DNA from: Macrostomum hystrix
Lineage: Eukaryota; Platyhelminthes; Macrostomidae
NCBI GenBank assembly: GCA_950097015.1
Contig: CATNEN010000015.1
Location: 1,161,501 to 1,225,500, forward strand
Length of the DNA stretch: 64,000 bases
Direction of reading: 5' to 3'
How positions within the stretch are numbered: the stretch's first letter is position 1; every line of letters starts with the position of its first letter. Under the pieces are notes generated by a model. It was not told the DNA's origin and did not search any database. It saw nothing but the letters and a program-made list of their open reading frames with translations. The position numbers and the translations under genes are program-made. Shown here in pieces: positions 15,001 through 27,600 of the stretch.

Positions 15001-18000
15001 ATCAGATAGAATCATCCCAGATCCTCAGAATCAGATAGAATCATCCCAGATCCTCAGAATCAGATAGAATCATCCCAGATCCTCAGATTCAGATAGAATC
15101 ATCCTAAATCCTCAGATTCAGTTAGAATCATCCCAGATCCTCAGATTCAGATAGAATCATTCCAGATCCTCAGAATCAGATAGAATCATCCCAGATCCTC
15201 AGAATCAGATAGAATCATCCCAGATCCTCAGAATCCGATAGAATCATCCCAGATCCTCAGAATCAGATAGAATCATACCAGATCCTCAGAATCAGATAGA
15301 ATCATCCCAGATCCTCATATTCAGGTAGAATCATTTCAGATCCTGATATTCAGATAGAATCATCCCAGATCCTCAGATTCAGATAGAATCATCCTAAATC
15401 CTCAGATTCAGATAGAATCATCCCAGATCCTCATATTCAGATAGAATCATTTCAGATCCTCATATTCAGATAGAATCATCCCAGATCCTCAGATTCAGAT
15501 AGAATCATCCCAGATCCTCATATTCAGATAGAATCATCCCAGATCCTCAGATTCAGATAGAATCATCCCAGATCCTCATATTCAGATAGAATCATCCCAG
15601 ATCCTCAGATTCAGATAGAATCATCCCAGATCCTCAGATTCAGATAGAATCATCCCAGATCCTCAGATTCAGATAGAATCATCCCAGATCCTGAGATTCA
15701 GATAGAATCATTTCAGATCCTCATATTCAGATAGAATCATCCCAGATCCTCAGAATCAGATAGAATCATCCCAGATCCTCATATTCAGATACAATCATTT
15801 CAGATCCTCATATTCAGATAGAATAATCCCAGATCCTCAGATTCAGATAGAATCATCCCAGATCCTCAGAATCAGATAGAATCATCCCAGATCCTCAGAA
15901 TCAGATAGAATCATTCCAGATCCTCAGATTCAGATAGAATCATCCCAGATCCTGAGATTCAGATAGAATCATTTCAGATCCTCATATTCAGATAGAATCA
16001 TCCCACATCCTCAGAATCAGATAGAATCATCCCAGATCCTCAGATTCAGATAGAATCATCCCAGATCCTCATATTCAGATAGAATCATCCCAGATCCTCT
16101 GATTCAGATAGAATCATTTCAGATCCTCATATTCAGATAGAATCATCCCAGATCCTCAGATTCAGATAGAATCATCCCAGATCCTCATATTCAGATACAA
16201 TCATTTCAGATCCTCATATTCAGATAGAATAATCCCAGATCCTCAGATTCAGATAGAATCATCCCAGATCCTCATATTCAGATACAATCATTTCAGATCC
16301 TCATATTCAGATAGAATAATCCCAGATCCTCAGATTCAGATAGAATCATCCCAGATCCTCATATTCAGATAGAATCATCCCAGATCCTCAGATTCAGATA
16401 GAATCATCCCAGATCCTTAGATTCAGATAGAATCATCCCAGATCCTCAGATTCAGATAGAATCATCCCAGATCCTCAGATTCAGATAGAATCATTTCAGA
16501 TCCTCATATTCAGATAGAATCATCCCACATCCTCAGAATCAGATAGAATAATCCCAGATCCTCAGAATCAGATAGAATCATCCCAGATCCTCAGATTCAG
16601 ATAGAATCATCCCAGATCCTCATATTCAGATAGAATCATCCCAGATCCTCAGATTCAGATAGAATCATCCCAGATCCTCATATTCAGATAGAATCATCCC
16701 AGATCCTCAGATTCAGATAGAATCATCCCAGATCCTCAGAATCAGATAGAATCATCCCAGATCCTCAGAATCAGATAGAATCATTTCAGATCCTCAGATT
16801 CAGATAGAATCATCCCAGATCCTCAGATTCGGATAGAATCATCCCGGATCCTCATATTCAGATAGAATCATCCCAGATCCTCATATTCAGATAGAATCAT
16901 CCCAGATCCTCATATTCAGATAGAATCATCCCAGATCCTCAGATTCAGATAGAATCATCCCAGATCCTCAGATTCAGATAGAATCATCCCAGATCCTCAT
17001 ATTCAGATAGAATCATCCCAGATCCTCATATTCAGATAGAATCATCCCAGATCCTCAGATTCAGATAGAATCATCCCAGATCCTCAGAATCAGATAGAAT
17101 CATCCCAGATCCTCAGATTCGGATAGAATCATCCCGGATCCTCATATTCAGATAGAATCATCCCAGATCCTCATATTCAGATAGAATCATCCCAGATCCT
17201 CATATTCAGATAGAATCATCCCAGATCCTCATATTCAGATAGAATCATCCCAGATCCTCAGATTCAGATAGAATCATTCCAGATCCTCAGATTCAGATAG
17301 AATCATCCCAGATCCTCAGATTCAGATAGAATCATCCCAGATCCTCAGATTCAGATAAAATCATTTCAGATCCTCATTTTCAGATAGAATCATCCCAGAT
17401 CCTCAGATTCAGATAAAATCATCCCAGATCCTCAGATTCAGATAGAATCATTTCAGATCCTCATATTCAGATAGAATCATCCCAGATCCTCAGATTCAGA
17501 TAGAATCATCCCAGATCCTCATATTCAGATACAATCATTTCAGATCCTCATATTCAGATAGAATAATCCCAGATCCTCAGATTCAGATAGAATCATCCCA
17601 GATCCTCATATTCAGATACAATCATTTCAGATCCTCATATTCAGATAGAATAATCCCAGATCCTCAGATTCAGATAGAATCATCCCAGATCCTCATATTC
17701 AGATAGAATCATCCCAGATCCTCAGATTCAGATAGAATCATCCCAGATCCTCAGATTCAGATAGAATCATCCCAGATCCTCAGATTCAGATAGAATCATC
17801 CCAGATCCTCAGATTCAGATAGAATCATTTCAGATCCTCATATTCAGATAGAATCATCCCACATCCTCAGAATCAGATAGAATAATCCCAGATCCTCAGA
17901 ATCAGATAGAATCATCCCAGATCCTCAGATTCAGATAGAATCATCCCAGATCCTCATATTCAGATAGAATTATCCCAGATCCTCAGATTCAGATAGAATC

Positions 18001-21000
18001 ATCCCAGATCCTCATATTCAGATAGAATCATCCCAGATCCTCAGATTCAGATAGAATCATCCCAGATCCTCAGAATCAGATAGAATCATCCCAGATCCTC
18101 AGAATCAGATAGAATCATCCCAGATCCTCAGATTCAGATAGAATCATCCCAGATCCTCAGATTCGGATAGAATCATCCCGGATCCTCATATTCAGATAGA
18201 ATCATCCCAGATCCTCATATTCAGATAGAATCATCCCAGATCCTCATATTCAGATAGAATCATCCCAGATCCTCATATTCAGATAGAATCATCCCAGATC
18301 CTCAGATTCAGATAGAATCATTCCAGATCCTCAGATTCAGATAGAATCATCCCAGATCCTCAGATTCAGATAGAATCATCCCAGATCCTCAGATTCAGAT
18401 AAAATCATCCCAGATCCTCAGATTCAGATAGAATCATCCCAGATCCTCAGATTCAGATAGAATCATCCCAGATCCTCATATTCAGATAGAATCATCCCAG
18501 ATCCTCAGATTCAGATAGAATCATCCCAGATCCTCAGATTCGGATAGAATCATCCCGGATCCTCATATTCAGATAGAACCATCCCAGATCCTCATATTCA
18601 GATAGAATCATCCCAGATCCTCATATTCAGATAGAATCATCCCAGATCCTCATATTCAGATAGAATCATCCCAGATCCTCAGATTCAGATAGAATCATTC
18701 CAGATCCTCAGATTCAGATAGAATCATCCCAGATCCTCAGATTCAGATAGAATCATCCCAGATCCTCAGATTCAGATAAAATCATTTCAGATCCTCATTT
18801 TCAGATAGAATCATCCCAGATCCTCAGATTCAGATAAAATCATCCCAGATCCTCAGATTCAGATAGAATCATTTCAGATCCTCATATTCAGATAGAATCA
18901 TCCCAGATCCTCAGATTCAGATAGAATCATCCCAGATCCTCAGATTCAGATAGAATCATCCCAGATCCTCAGATTCAGATAGAATCATCCCAGATCCTCA
19001 GATTCGGATAGAATCATCCGAAATCCTCAGATTCAGATAGAATCATCCCAGATCCTCAGATTCAGATAGAATCATCCCAGATCCTCAGATTCAGATAGAA
19101 TCATCCCAGATTCTCAGATTCAGATAGAATCATTTCAGATCCTCAGAATCAGATAGAATCATCCCAGATCCTCAGATTCAGATAGAATCATCCCAGATCC
19201 TCATATTCAGATAGAATCATCCCAGATCCTCAGATTCAGATAGAATCATCCCAGATCCTCATATTCAGATAGAATCATCCCAGATCCTCAGATTCAGATA
19301 GAATCATCCCAGATCCTCAGATTCAGATAGAATCATCCCAGATCCTGAGATTCAGATAGAATCATCCCAGATCCTGAGATTCAGATAGAATCATTTCAGA
19401 TCCTCATATTCAGATAGAATCATCCCAGATCCTCAGAATCAGATAGAATCATCCCAGATCCTCAGAATCAGATAGAATCATCCCAGATCCTCTGATTCAG
19501 ATAGAATCATTCCAGATTCTCAGAATCAGATAGAATCATCCCAGATCCTCAGAATCAGATAGAATCATCCCAGATCCTCATATTCAGATAGAATCATCCC
19601 AGATCCTCAGATTCAGATAGAATCATCCCAGATCCTCAGATTCAGATAGAATCATCCCAGATCCTGAGATTCAGATAGAATCATTTCAGATCCTCATATT
19701 CAGATAGAATCATCCCACATCCTCAGAATCAGATAGAATAATCCCAGATCCTCAGAATCAGATAGAATCATCCCAGATCCTCATATTCAGATAGAATCAT
19801 TTCAGATCCTCAGATTCAGATAGAATCATCCCAGATCCTCATATTCAGATAGAATCATCCCAGATCCTCAGATTCAGATAGAATCATCCCAGATCCTGAG
19901 ATTCAGATAGAATCATTTCAGATCCTCATATTCAGATAGAATCATCCCAGATCCTCAGAATCAGATAGAATCATCCCAGATCCTCAGAATCAGATAGAAT
20001 CATCCCAGATCCTCTGATTCAGATAGAATCATTCCAGATTCTCAGAATCAGATAGAATCATCCCAGATCCTCAGAATCAGATAGAATCATCCCAGATCCT
20101 CATATTCAGATAGAATCATCCCAGATCCTCAGATTCAGATAGAATCATCCCAGATCCTCAGATTCAGATAGAATCATCCCAGATCCTGAGATTCAGATAG
20201 AATCATTTCAGATCCTCATATTCAGATAGAATCATCCCACATCCTCAGAATCAGATAGAATAATCCCAGATCCTCAGAATCAGATAGAATCATCCCAGAT
20301 CCTCATATTCAGATAGAATCATTTCAGATCCTCAGATTCAGATAGAATCATCCCAGATCCTCATATTCAGATAGAATCATCCCAGATCCTCAGATTCAGA
20401 TAGAATCATCCCAGATCCTCATATTCAGATAGAATCATCCCAGATCCTCAGATTCAGATAGAATCATCCCAGATCCTCAGATTCAGATAGAATCATCCCA
20501 GATCCTCAGATTCAGATAGAATCATCCCAGATCCTGAGATTCAGATAGAATCATTTCAGATCCTCATATTCAGATAGAATCATCCCAGATCCTCAGAATC
20601 AGATAGAATCATCCCAGATCCTCAGAATCAGATAGAATCATCCCAGATCCTCTGATTCAGATAGAATCATTCCAGATTCTCAGAATCAGATAGAATCATC
20701 CCAGATCCTCAGAATCAGATAGAATCATCCCAGATCCTCATATTCAGATAGAATCATCCCAGATCCTCAGATTCAGATAGAATCATCCCAGATCCTCAGA
20801 TTCAGATAGAATCATCCCAGATCCTGAGATTCAGATAGAATCATTTCAGATCCTCATATTCAGATAGAATCATCCCACATCCTCAGAATCAGATAGAATA
20901 ATCCCAGATCCTCAGAATCAGATAGAATCATCCCAGATCCTCATATTCAGATAGAATCATTTCAGATCCTCATATTCAGATAGAATCATCCCAGATCCTC

Positions 21001-21165
21001 AGATTCAGATAGAATCATCCCAGATCCTCAGATTCAGATAGAATCATCCCAGATCCTCAGATTCAGATAGAATCATCCCAGATCCTGAGATTCAGATAGA
21101 ATCATTTCAGATCCTCATATTCAGATAGAATCATCCCAGATCCTCAGATTCATATAGAAATCTCC
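1..21165. repeat. 29-bp satellite array with higher-order structure
   Basis: About 730 head-to-tail copies of a 29-bp unit (core CAGATCCTCAGATTCAGATA, then GAATCATCC) fill this stretch without interruption. Variants (CATATTC/CAGATTC/CAGAATC, CATCCC/CATTTC, rare GATACAATC, CATTTTC, CAGTTAG) recur in fixed order and so mark higher-order repeats. Marker spacings are exact multiples of 29: 609 bp (70 to 679), 580 and 725 bp (2151, 2731, 3456) and 4031 bp = 139 units (6356 to 10387; 7921 to 11952; 8361 to 12392). Because 29 is not a multiple of 3, no long ORF exists. The left end is outside the window. The right end decays at about 21150, shortly before a TPR splice acceptor, so the array is inferred to be intronic. 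Confidence 0.97.
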
Positions 21166-21171
21166 CAGATC

Positions 21172-21239
21172 ATTCGTGATGGGAGTTCGTATTCGTGATG
21201 GGAGTTCGTATTCGTGATGGGAGTTCGTATTCGTGATGA
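21172..21239. repeat. 19-bp short tandem repeat, about 3.5 copies
   Basis: The unit ATTCGTGATGGGAGTTCGT is repeated between the end of the 29-bp satellite and the polypyrimidine tract of the next exon. It is unrelated to the satellite, so the same intron carries two independent tandem repeats. Confidence 0.9.
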
Positions 21240-21260
21240 GGGTATTTTGTCTGTAATCAG

Positions 21261-21630
21261 GTCGCATCGAGCGCCTAGAAACTGAGCGCCAGCACCTGGA
21301 AGATCGGGTTCGCCTGCTCGAGTCCCAGCTGACTGAGCATCTGTCATCAGCATCGACCTCCGCTGCCGCTGCTTCGGCTGCCCAGTTGGAGAGTTCAACG
21401 CTCTCGGCACTCAGCTCCGGCGCCGAGGAGCTGCGCAGTCTTCGAGCCAAGCTGGACAGCTCGGAGTCTCGATCAGCTGAGTTGTCAGCCCGCCTGGAAT
21501 CGGCTCTGGCCCGGCTGGAATCTGATCGGGAGGAGCGGCAGCAACTGGAGGAGTCTTATCAGCGCCAGCTGGCTGCTGAGCGAGCCGCTGCCGAGCTGTC
21601 CAAGGCAACAGCTGATGAGCAGATGAGCAA
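21261..21630 (+). CDS. TPR: TPR exon 1 of those visible
   Basis: The acceptor follows CTGTAATCAG and the donor is GTGAGA at 21631. The exon enters with two bases of a split codon and leaves in phase 2. It encodes about 122 residues of coiled coil beginning RIERLETERQHLEDRV, with a short Ser/Ala-rich break and then Leu heptads. Reading on past the donor gives an immediate stop, which supports the exon end. Confidence 0.85.
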
Positions 21631-24600
21631 GTGAGATTTCGCAATCGTCTGCTCTTAATTAGATTGTCCTTCTGTGTGTTTGGTTTTCTGTATTTCACGG
21701 TAGTGTCATTGTCTCTAATATACAGCATTATGTATCATTTACTCAAGCCTTATTGTAGTCTGTTCTGCTTTGCCGTGTGTGCCTCTGGGAACAGACTGTG
21801 CAGTCTGAACAGTCTGTTATTCACTGTACAGTCTGTTATTCACTGTACAGTCTGTTATTCACTGTACAGTCTGTTATTCACTGTACAGTATGTTATTCAC
21901 TGTACAGTCTGTTATTCACTGTACAGTCTGTTATTCACTGTACAGTATGTTATTCACTGTACAGTCTGTTATTCACTGTACAGTCTGTTATTCACTGTAC
22001 AGTCTGTTATTCACTGTACAGTCTGTTATTCACTGTACAGTATGTTATTCACTGTACAGTCTGTTATTCACTGTACAGTCTGTTATTCACAGTACAGTCT
22101 GTTATTCACTGTACAGTCTGTTATTCACTGTACAGTCTGTTATTCACTGTACAGTCTATGGTTGAATACACCTGGTCTAGCCCTTTCTGATCACAATGCA
22201 CACAGTAAATGACGATTCCCTTCGACTGGTCCCGCTGTCCAGGTGCTCGGAGCTGGCCAGCGCTGCTGACGGCATGCGAGCCCGCCTGGCCGAGGCCGGC
22301 AGAGATCGCCAGCTGTTGGAGCGCAGCTATGCCAGCCAGCTGTCGGTGGCGGCCGAACGGCAGTCCGAGCTGGAGTCGACCATCGCTGAGTTGAAGTCGC
22401 GCCTAGCCGAGGCCGCCAGCGAGGTAGACAGGCTGCGCGCCGGCATCGGTGCCCTGTCCGAGGCGGAGATCGAGCGCCTGGCACCCGCCGCCGCAGCCAC
22501 CAGCCGCATGCTGAAGCGGGGAAAGACTCTCACGCAGATCTACGCTGAGCACGTGGAGGTCCAGGGCCAGCTGTCCGCGGCACGCCTGGAGGCTGACAAA
22601 GCCAACTTGGCGGTGGCACATATCCTTGAAGAGATTCAGGCCAAGGTGCCGCTGCTTCGCCGGCGTCAGGATGAGTACCGGCGGGTCCGGCTGTCCGCCA
22701 GTGAGCTGGCCAAGCGGCTCGACGACTCCGTGGCCCAGATGTGCGATCTGAAGCGCGGCAATGAGGAGCTGGCAAGGAAGGCCACCTTCTTTGAAAGGGA
22801 GAATGCTAGACTGAAGGCCAGGGCTAAAGATCTGGGCGAGCAGGTGAGGGGCTCGACTTTTGACTATTCTGTATGTTGCACGGTTCATTCTGTGTGTTGC
22901 ACGGCTCATTCTGTGTGTTTCACGGCTCATTCTGTGTGTTTCACGGCTCATTCTGTGTGTTGCACGGTTCATTCTGTGTGTTGCACGGCTCATTCTGTGT
23001 GTTTCACGGTTCATTCTGTGTGTTTCACAGCTCATTCTGTGTGTTTCACGGCTCATTCTGTGTGTTGCACGGCTCATTCTGTGTGTTTCACGGCTCATTC
23101 TGTGTGTTTCACGGCTCATTCTGTGTGTTGCACGGTTCATTCTGTGTGTTGCACGGCTGATTCTGTGTTGCACTCCACTTGACCATCTCAATCTGCGCAG
23201 GTGACTCACCTGCTCGCTGAGGTAGAAGCCGCACGCGGCCGCCCACTAGCCGGAGGTGCTGGGGACGCCAGCTCTGAGGCTGAGGCGGCCCAGCCTGACA
23301 AGGTAGATGAGCAGCAGATGGATGAGGGCAGCAGAGGCGGCTCTCTGCTATCCGAGCAGCCTCAATCGACTCAAGATGTCATCAGCAGTTCGCTGCTGAC
23401 CTTCTCGGACATTCGCCAGCTTCAGCAGCGCAACATCGGCCTGGTGGAGGCGTCGCGCGAGTTGGCCGCCAGGTTGGAGGTTCTGGAGCGGGAACGTAGC
23501 GACGCTAGCGAGCTCCGGCTGCGGCTGGAGGCGGCCACATCCGAGCTGGAGTTGGCCCGCACCGCTGACAGGCAGCACCGAGACCTGCTGCGCGTGGCCA
23601 GTCAGCAGCGGGACATGTACAAGGTGAGCACTGCCTCCTCTTCTGGTGCTGAGTTCTTCATGCGGTTTCACCCTGAGCTCCCTAGGTTTCACCCTCAGTC
23701 CCCTAGGTTTCACCCTCAGTCCCCTAGGTTTCACCCTCAGTCCCCTAGGTTTCACCCTCAGTCCCCTAGGTTTCACCCTGAGTCCCCTAGGTTTCACCCT
23801 CAGTCCCCTAGGTTTCACCCTCAGTCCCCTAGGTTTCACCCTCAGTCCCCTAGGTTTCACCCTGAGCCCCCTAGGTTTCATCCTGATCCCCCTTGGTTTC
23901 ACCCTGAGCCCCCTAGGTTTCACCCTCAGTCCCCTAGGTTTCACCCTCAGTCCCCTAGGTTTCACCCTCAGTCCCCTAGGTTTCACCCTGAGTCCCCTAG
24001 GTTTCACCCTCAGTCCCCTAGGTTTCACCCTCAGTCCCCTAGGTTTCACCCTCAGTCCCCTAGGGTTCACCCTCAGTCCCTAGGTTTCACCCTGAGCCCC
24101 CCAGGTTTCATCCTGATCCCCCTTGGTTTCACCCTGAGCCCCCTAGGTTTCACCCTGAGCCCCCTAGGTTTCACCCTGAGCCCCCTAGGTTTCACCCTCA
24201 GTCCCCTTGGTTTCACCCTGAGCCCCCTAGGTTTCACCCTGAGCCCCCTAGGTTTCACCCTGAGCCCCCTAGGTTTCATCCTGAGCCCCCTAGGGTTCAC
24301 CCTCAGTCCCCTAGGTTTCATCCTGAGCCCCCTAGGGTTCACCCTCAGTCCCCTAGGTTTCACCCTGAGCCCCCTAGGTTTCATCCTGAGCCCCCTAGGT
24401 TTCATCCTGAGCCCCCTAGGGTTCACCCTCAGTCCCCTAGGGTTCACCCTCAGTCCCCTAGGTTTCACCCTGAGCCCCTAGGTTTCATCCTGAGCCCCCT
24501 AGGTTTCACCCTGAGCCCCCTAGGTTTCATCCTGAGCCCCCTAGGGTTCACCCTCAGTCCCCTAGGTTTCACCCTCAGTCCCCTAGGTTTCACCCTGAGC

Positions 24601-27600
24601 CCCCTAGGTTTCATCCTGAGCCCCCTAGGGTTCACCCTCAGTCCCCTAGGGTTCACCCTCAGTCCCCTAGGTTTCACCCTGAGCCCCCTAGGTTTCACCC
24701 TGAGCCCCCTAGGTTTCATCCTGAGCCCCCTAGGTTTCATCCTGAGTTCATGAGGTTTCATCCTAAGTTCATAAGGTTTTATTCTGAGTTCATGAGGTTT
24801 CATTCTTTCCTGATTTCCTCTCCTTGATTTCCGAAGCTTTTATTATCAGCATCAACGACCTCTATCTGATTTGTTAGAAAAAAATTCAAAAAGCGCATCG
24901 CTTTACTTATTAGCAGACTATCTAGCAAAAATTGTATTTGATAGCCAGCAATTCTCATATTCGTTCGCAGCTGCTACTGGAATCCGCCAAGAATTCTTCC
25001 GCCACTGATTCGGCTGCCGCTGCGGCTGCTGCGGCCCCAGTTGCCACAGAGGTGACCAGCCAGCAGCAGCAGCAGCAGTCCTCATCCTCGGCCAGCAGCG
25101 CAGCGCTCGTTGCCGCCCACGCCGAGCTGTCAGCCGTTCGCTCCCAGCTGGCTGAGCGGGATCGTCAGCGCGCCGTTGAGTTGGAGTGCGCCCGCGCCGA
25201 ACTCCTCGAAGCGCGCCGCACCAGCTCCCGCCTGTCTGCCCGCCTAGAGGCCGCTCAGCGACGCGCCGAGCTTGGCGAGGCCGGCTGCGCGCGCTATCGC
25301 CGCGAGATTGACCTCTTGCGCGAGATGAACGAGAAGTACGTGGGCATGCTGGCCAGGCACGAGCGGGAGGCGGTGCAGCTGCAGGCCCAGCTCATTGACC
25401 GGGCCGAGTCCAGGGCCCGGCTGGAGGCCCAGCTGGAGTTGGCCCGCCAGCAGGCCAAGGCGCTGAGAGCTGCCGAGGCGAGGCTAACTGTGGAGTGCGA
25501 GCAGCTGAGGCAGGACCGGCTGAGGCAAGGCCTGCTCATGACCAGCCTGCAGGCTGTGCAGGTGAGTCTGCTGAGAGTCAGCCAGGACGTCTGGCCTTCT
25601 TGCACCTGTGCGGCGTGGGTTGCATAGAACTCAATTAGTGAGAATGTAGCACAGTGTTTAAATGTGCGAAATTCAGACCGATAGGTCATGGGTTCGAATC
25701 CATGTTTTTAACAGTAGAAAGACCACTGGAGTATTTCAAATATCCACTGCCTACTTCGCGACAGCTCCCAAATCTAATGACCGATTTTTGCGAAAGTTTT
25801 CCGCCCTCAAAGCCGTCCGAGTCAGCATCGTCGAGATATTCAGCGATTCTTGTCGAAGAACCGGTTGGCAAGGACAACTAATGTAGCTCTGCATAAACCT
25901 CTGTGGCGAATCCAATTTCGGCTTCATCAGTGAAATTAGAGAAATTCGCGTCAGGGTGTCCATAGTAGTCTATTTCCACCTGTTGTAGCCCTTGAAGGTC
26001 CAGCAAATCCGTCTAAATAAAGGTCGGTGACCGCCGAAGACGGAGATGATGCAAGCACATTCGGGTGACATGCTGATAAAGTTTAAAGGTCTGGAAAGGC
26101 CACACTGAGTCGCAGTGCAAATCCGTGTATAGGGGTGTATGAAATACACTAGCTCTTATGCGAAAAATCTGACCTTCGGCCAGAAACATTGAATATCTCG
26201 CCGGTCTGAAGAGCTGGCGACTTGTTTCTTGTTTCAGAAGATGCGCAACAAAAAGTTGGCCCGTGTTCTTGAGTTTCGTGTGCTTGCATTGTTCCGTTCG
26301 GGTGCAGCAAATAATTGTCAGAGGGGGGGGTAAAACTGGTGCCAACGTCAGCTGCAGTTTTGCGGCTGGCTGTACATCTCGTGAACCCTTCTTCAGGGCG
26401 CCTTCCGCTTGTTTTCCTACACACAATGTGGCGCAGTTCATCGCTTATGAATTATTTGCAAAATTAGCCTCGTCGGAATTCCCGAGGTCGGGAGGTCGGT
26501 GGCAGAGCGGTTAGCGCGGCTGCCTCTCGCACCACGGTCCCTAAGTTCGATTCCACGGCGAGGGCACATTTATTTGGGGCGCAGCCGCGGAGAGAAGGCT
26601 TGTGGGGCTTGTCGTGCAATTTACGCCCTTGAGGGCCAACCTCCAAGGCACAGTGAAATGTACACTGCCTGACAATGAGAAAGTCAGGCAGATGTACACA
26701 CCTGTGTGAGCTTATGCCTGCGTACAGTATCTGTGTGCGTGTGCGCTCAGGAGTCAGCGAAATGGGCAAAATTGCCTCCTCGCTGGCTGCGGGTCTAGTG
26801 TCACTAAATGATGTGCCATTGCCCGCAGCCCTCCTGCAATTATTATTATTATTCCCCAGGTCAACCTGGAGAAACGCGACCAAGAAGTTCGCCTGGCTGC
26901 CGAAGCTCGAGTGTCGGCAGCTGCAGAGCGGGCCGCCTCCCTGGAACGCCGGTTGGCCGATGCCGTGTCCGCAGCGTCAGCCGAGCGGTCAGCCGCCGAG
27001 GCAGCGGCTGCCAACTCCGCCAAGCAGCTGGCAGAGCTCTCCGAGCGCCTGGCCGCAGCTCAGGCCCGGCTGAAATCTGCCGAGGAGCTGGTCGCCAACT
27101 CTGCGGCCGCAGCTGCCGCCGCCGCCGGAGTCAAGTCTGCCGCTGCCGAGGAGGACTCGGCGTCAGCGGAGCAGCCGGAGCCTGTCGACGCTTCGGGCCA
27201 GACTGCTTCCGCTCTCGCCAGCGAGCAGGAGCTGGGGGCCCTGCGGGAGCGAGTGCAGGCCCTGGAGCGAGACTGCGACTTCCTCAGAGGCCAGGTGGAC
27301 AATTATCGGGCCATGGCGGAGGGCGCCGAAGCTCGCCTCACTCAGCAAGCCGAGGAGCACGCGGCGGCTCTGGCCGAAGCCGAGAGTCGTCTCAAAGAGA
27401 GGCAGGAGTCCATTGACTACTATCGGTGAGCTGCGCCTTGGACTAACTTCTTTTAAGATACTAATGCTGCTGGATATTTTGTTGTTCTTCCCAATGTCTG
27501 TCAGTGCAGTCTATCGCGTTTGCATATCGCGCACCAAGGTCGATTCTGCGGTGACGCCACATTCATTTGTGACGTCAAGAAGGCTAGAAGGCTTGTCGAG

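Noticed and set aside
1-21165. CRISPR array
   Set aside because: Units are contiguous with no unique spacers, and the context is eukaryotic with introns.
21631-22212. ORFs with CYSLYSLLFTVQ repeats
   Set aside because: They lie in the first visible TPR intron and result from the 19-bp minisatellite; the splice sites on both sides join in phase without them.
23348-24803. Antisense ORFs of KPRGLRV repeats
   Set aside because: Mirror images of the 21-bp intron array and of TPR exon 3.
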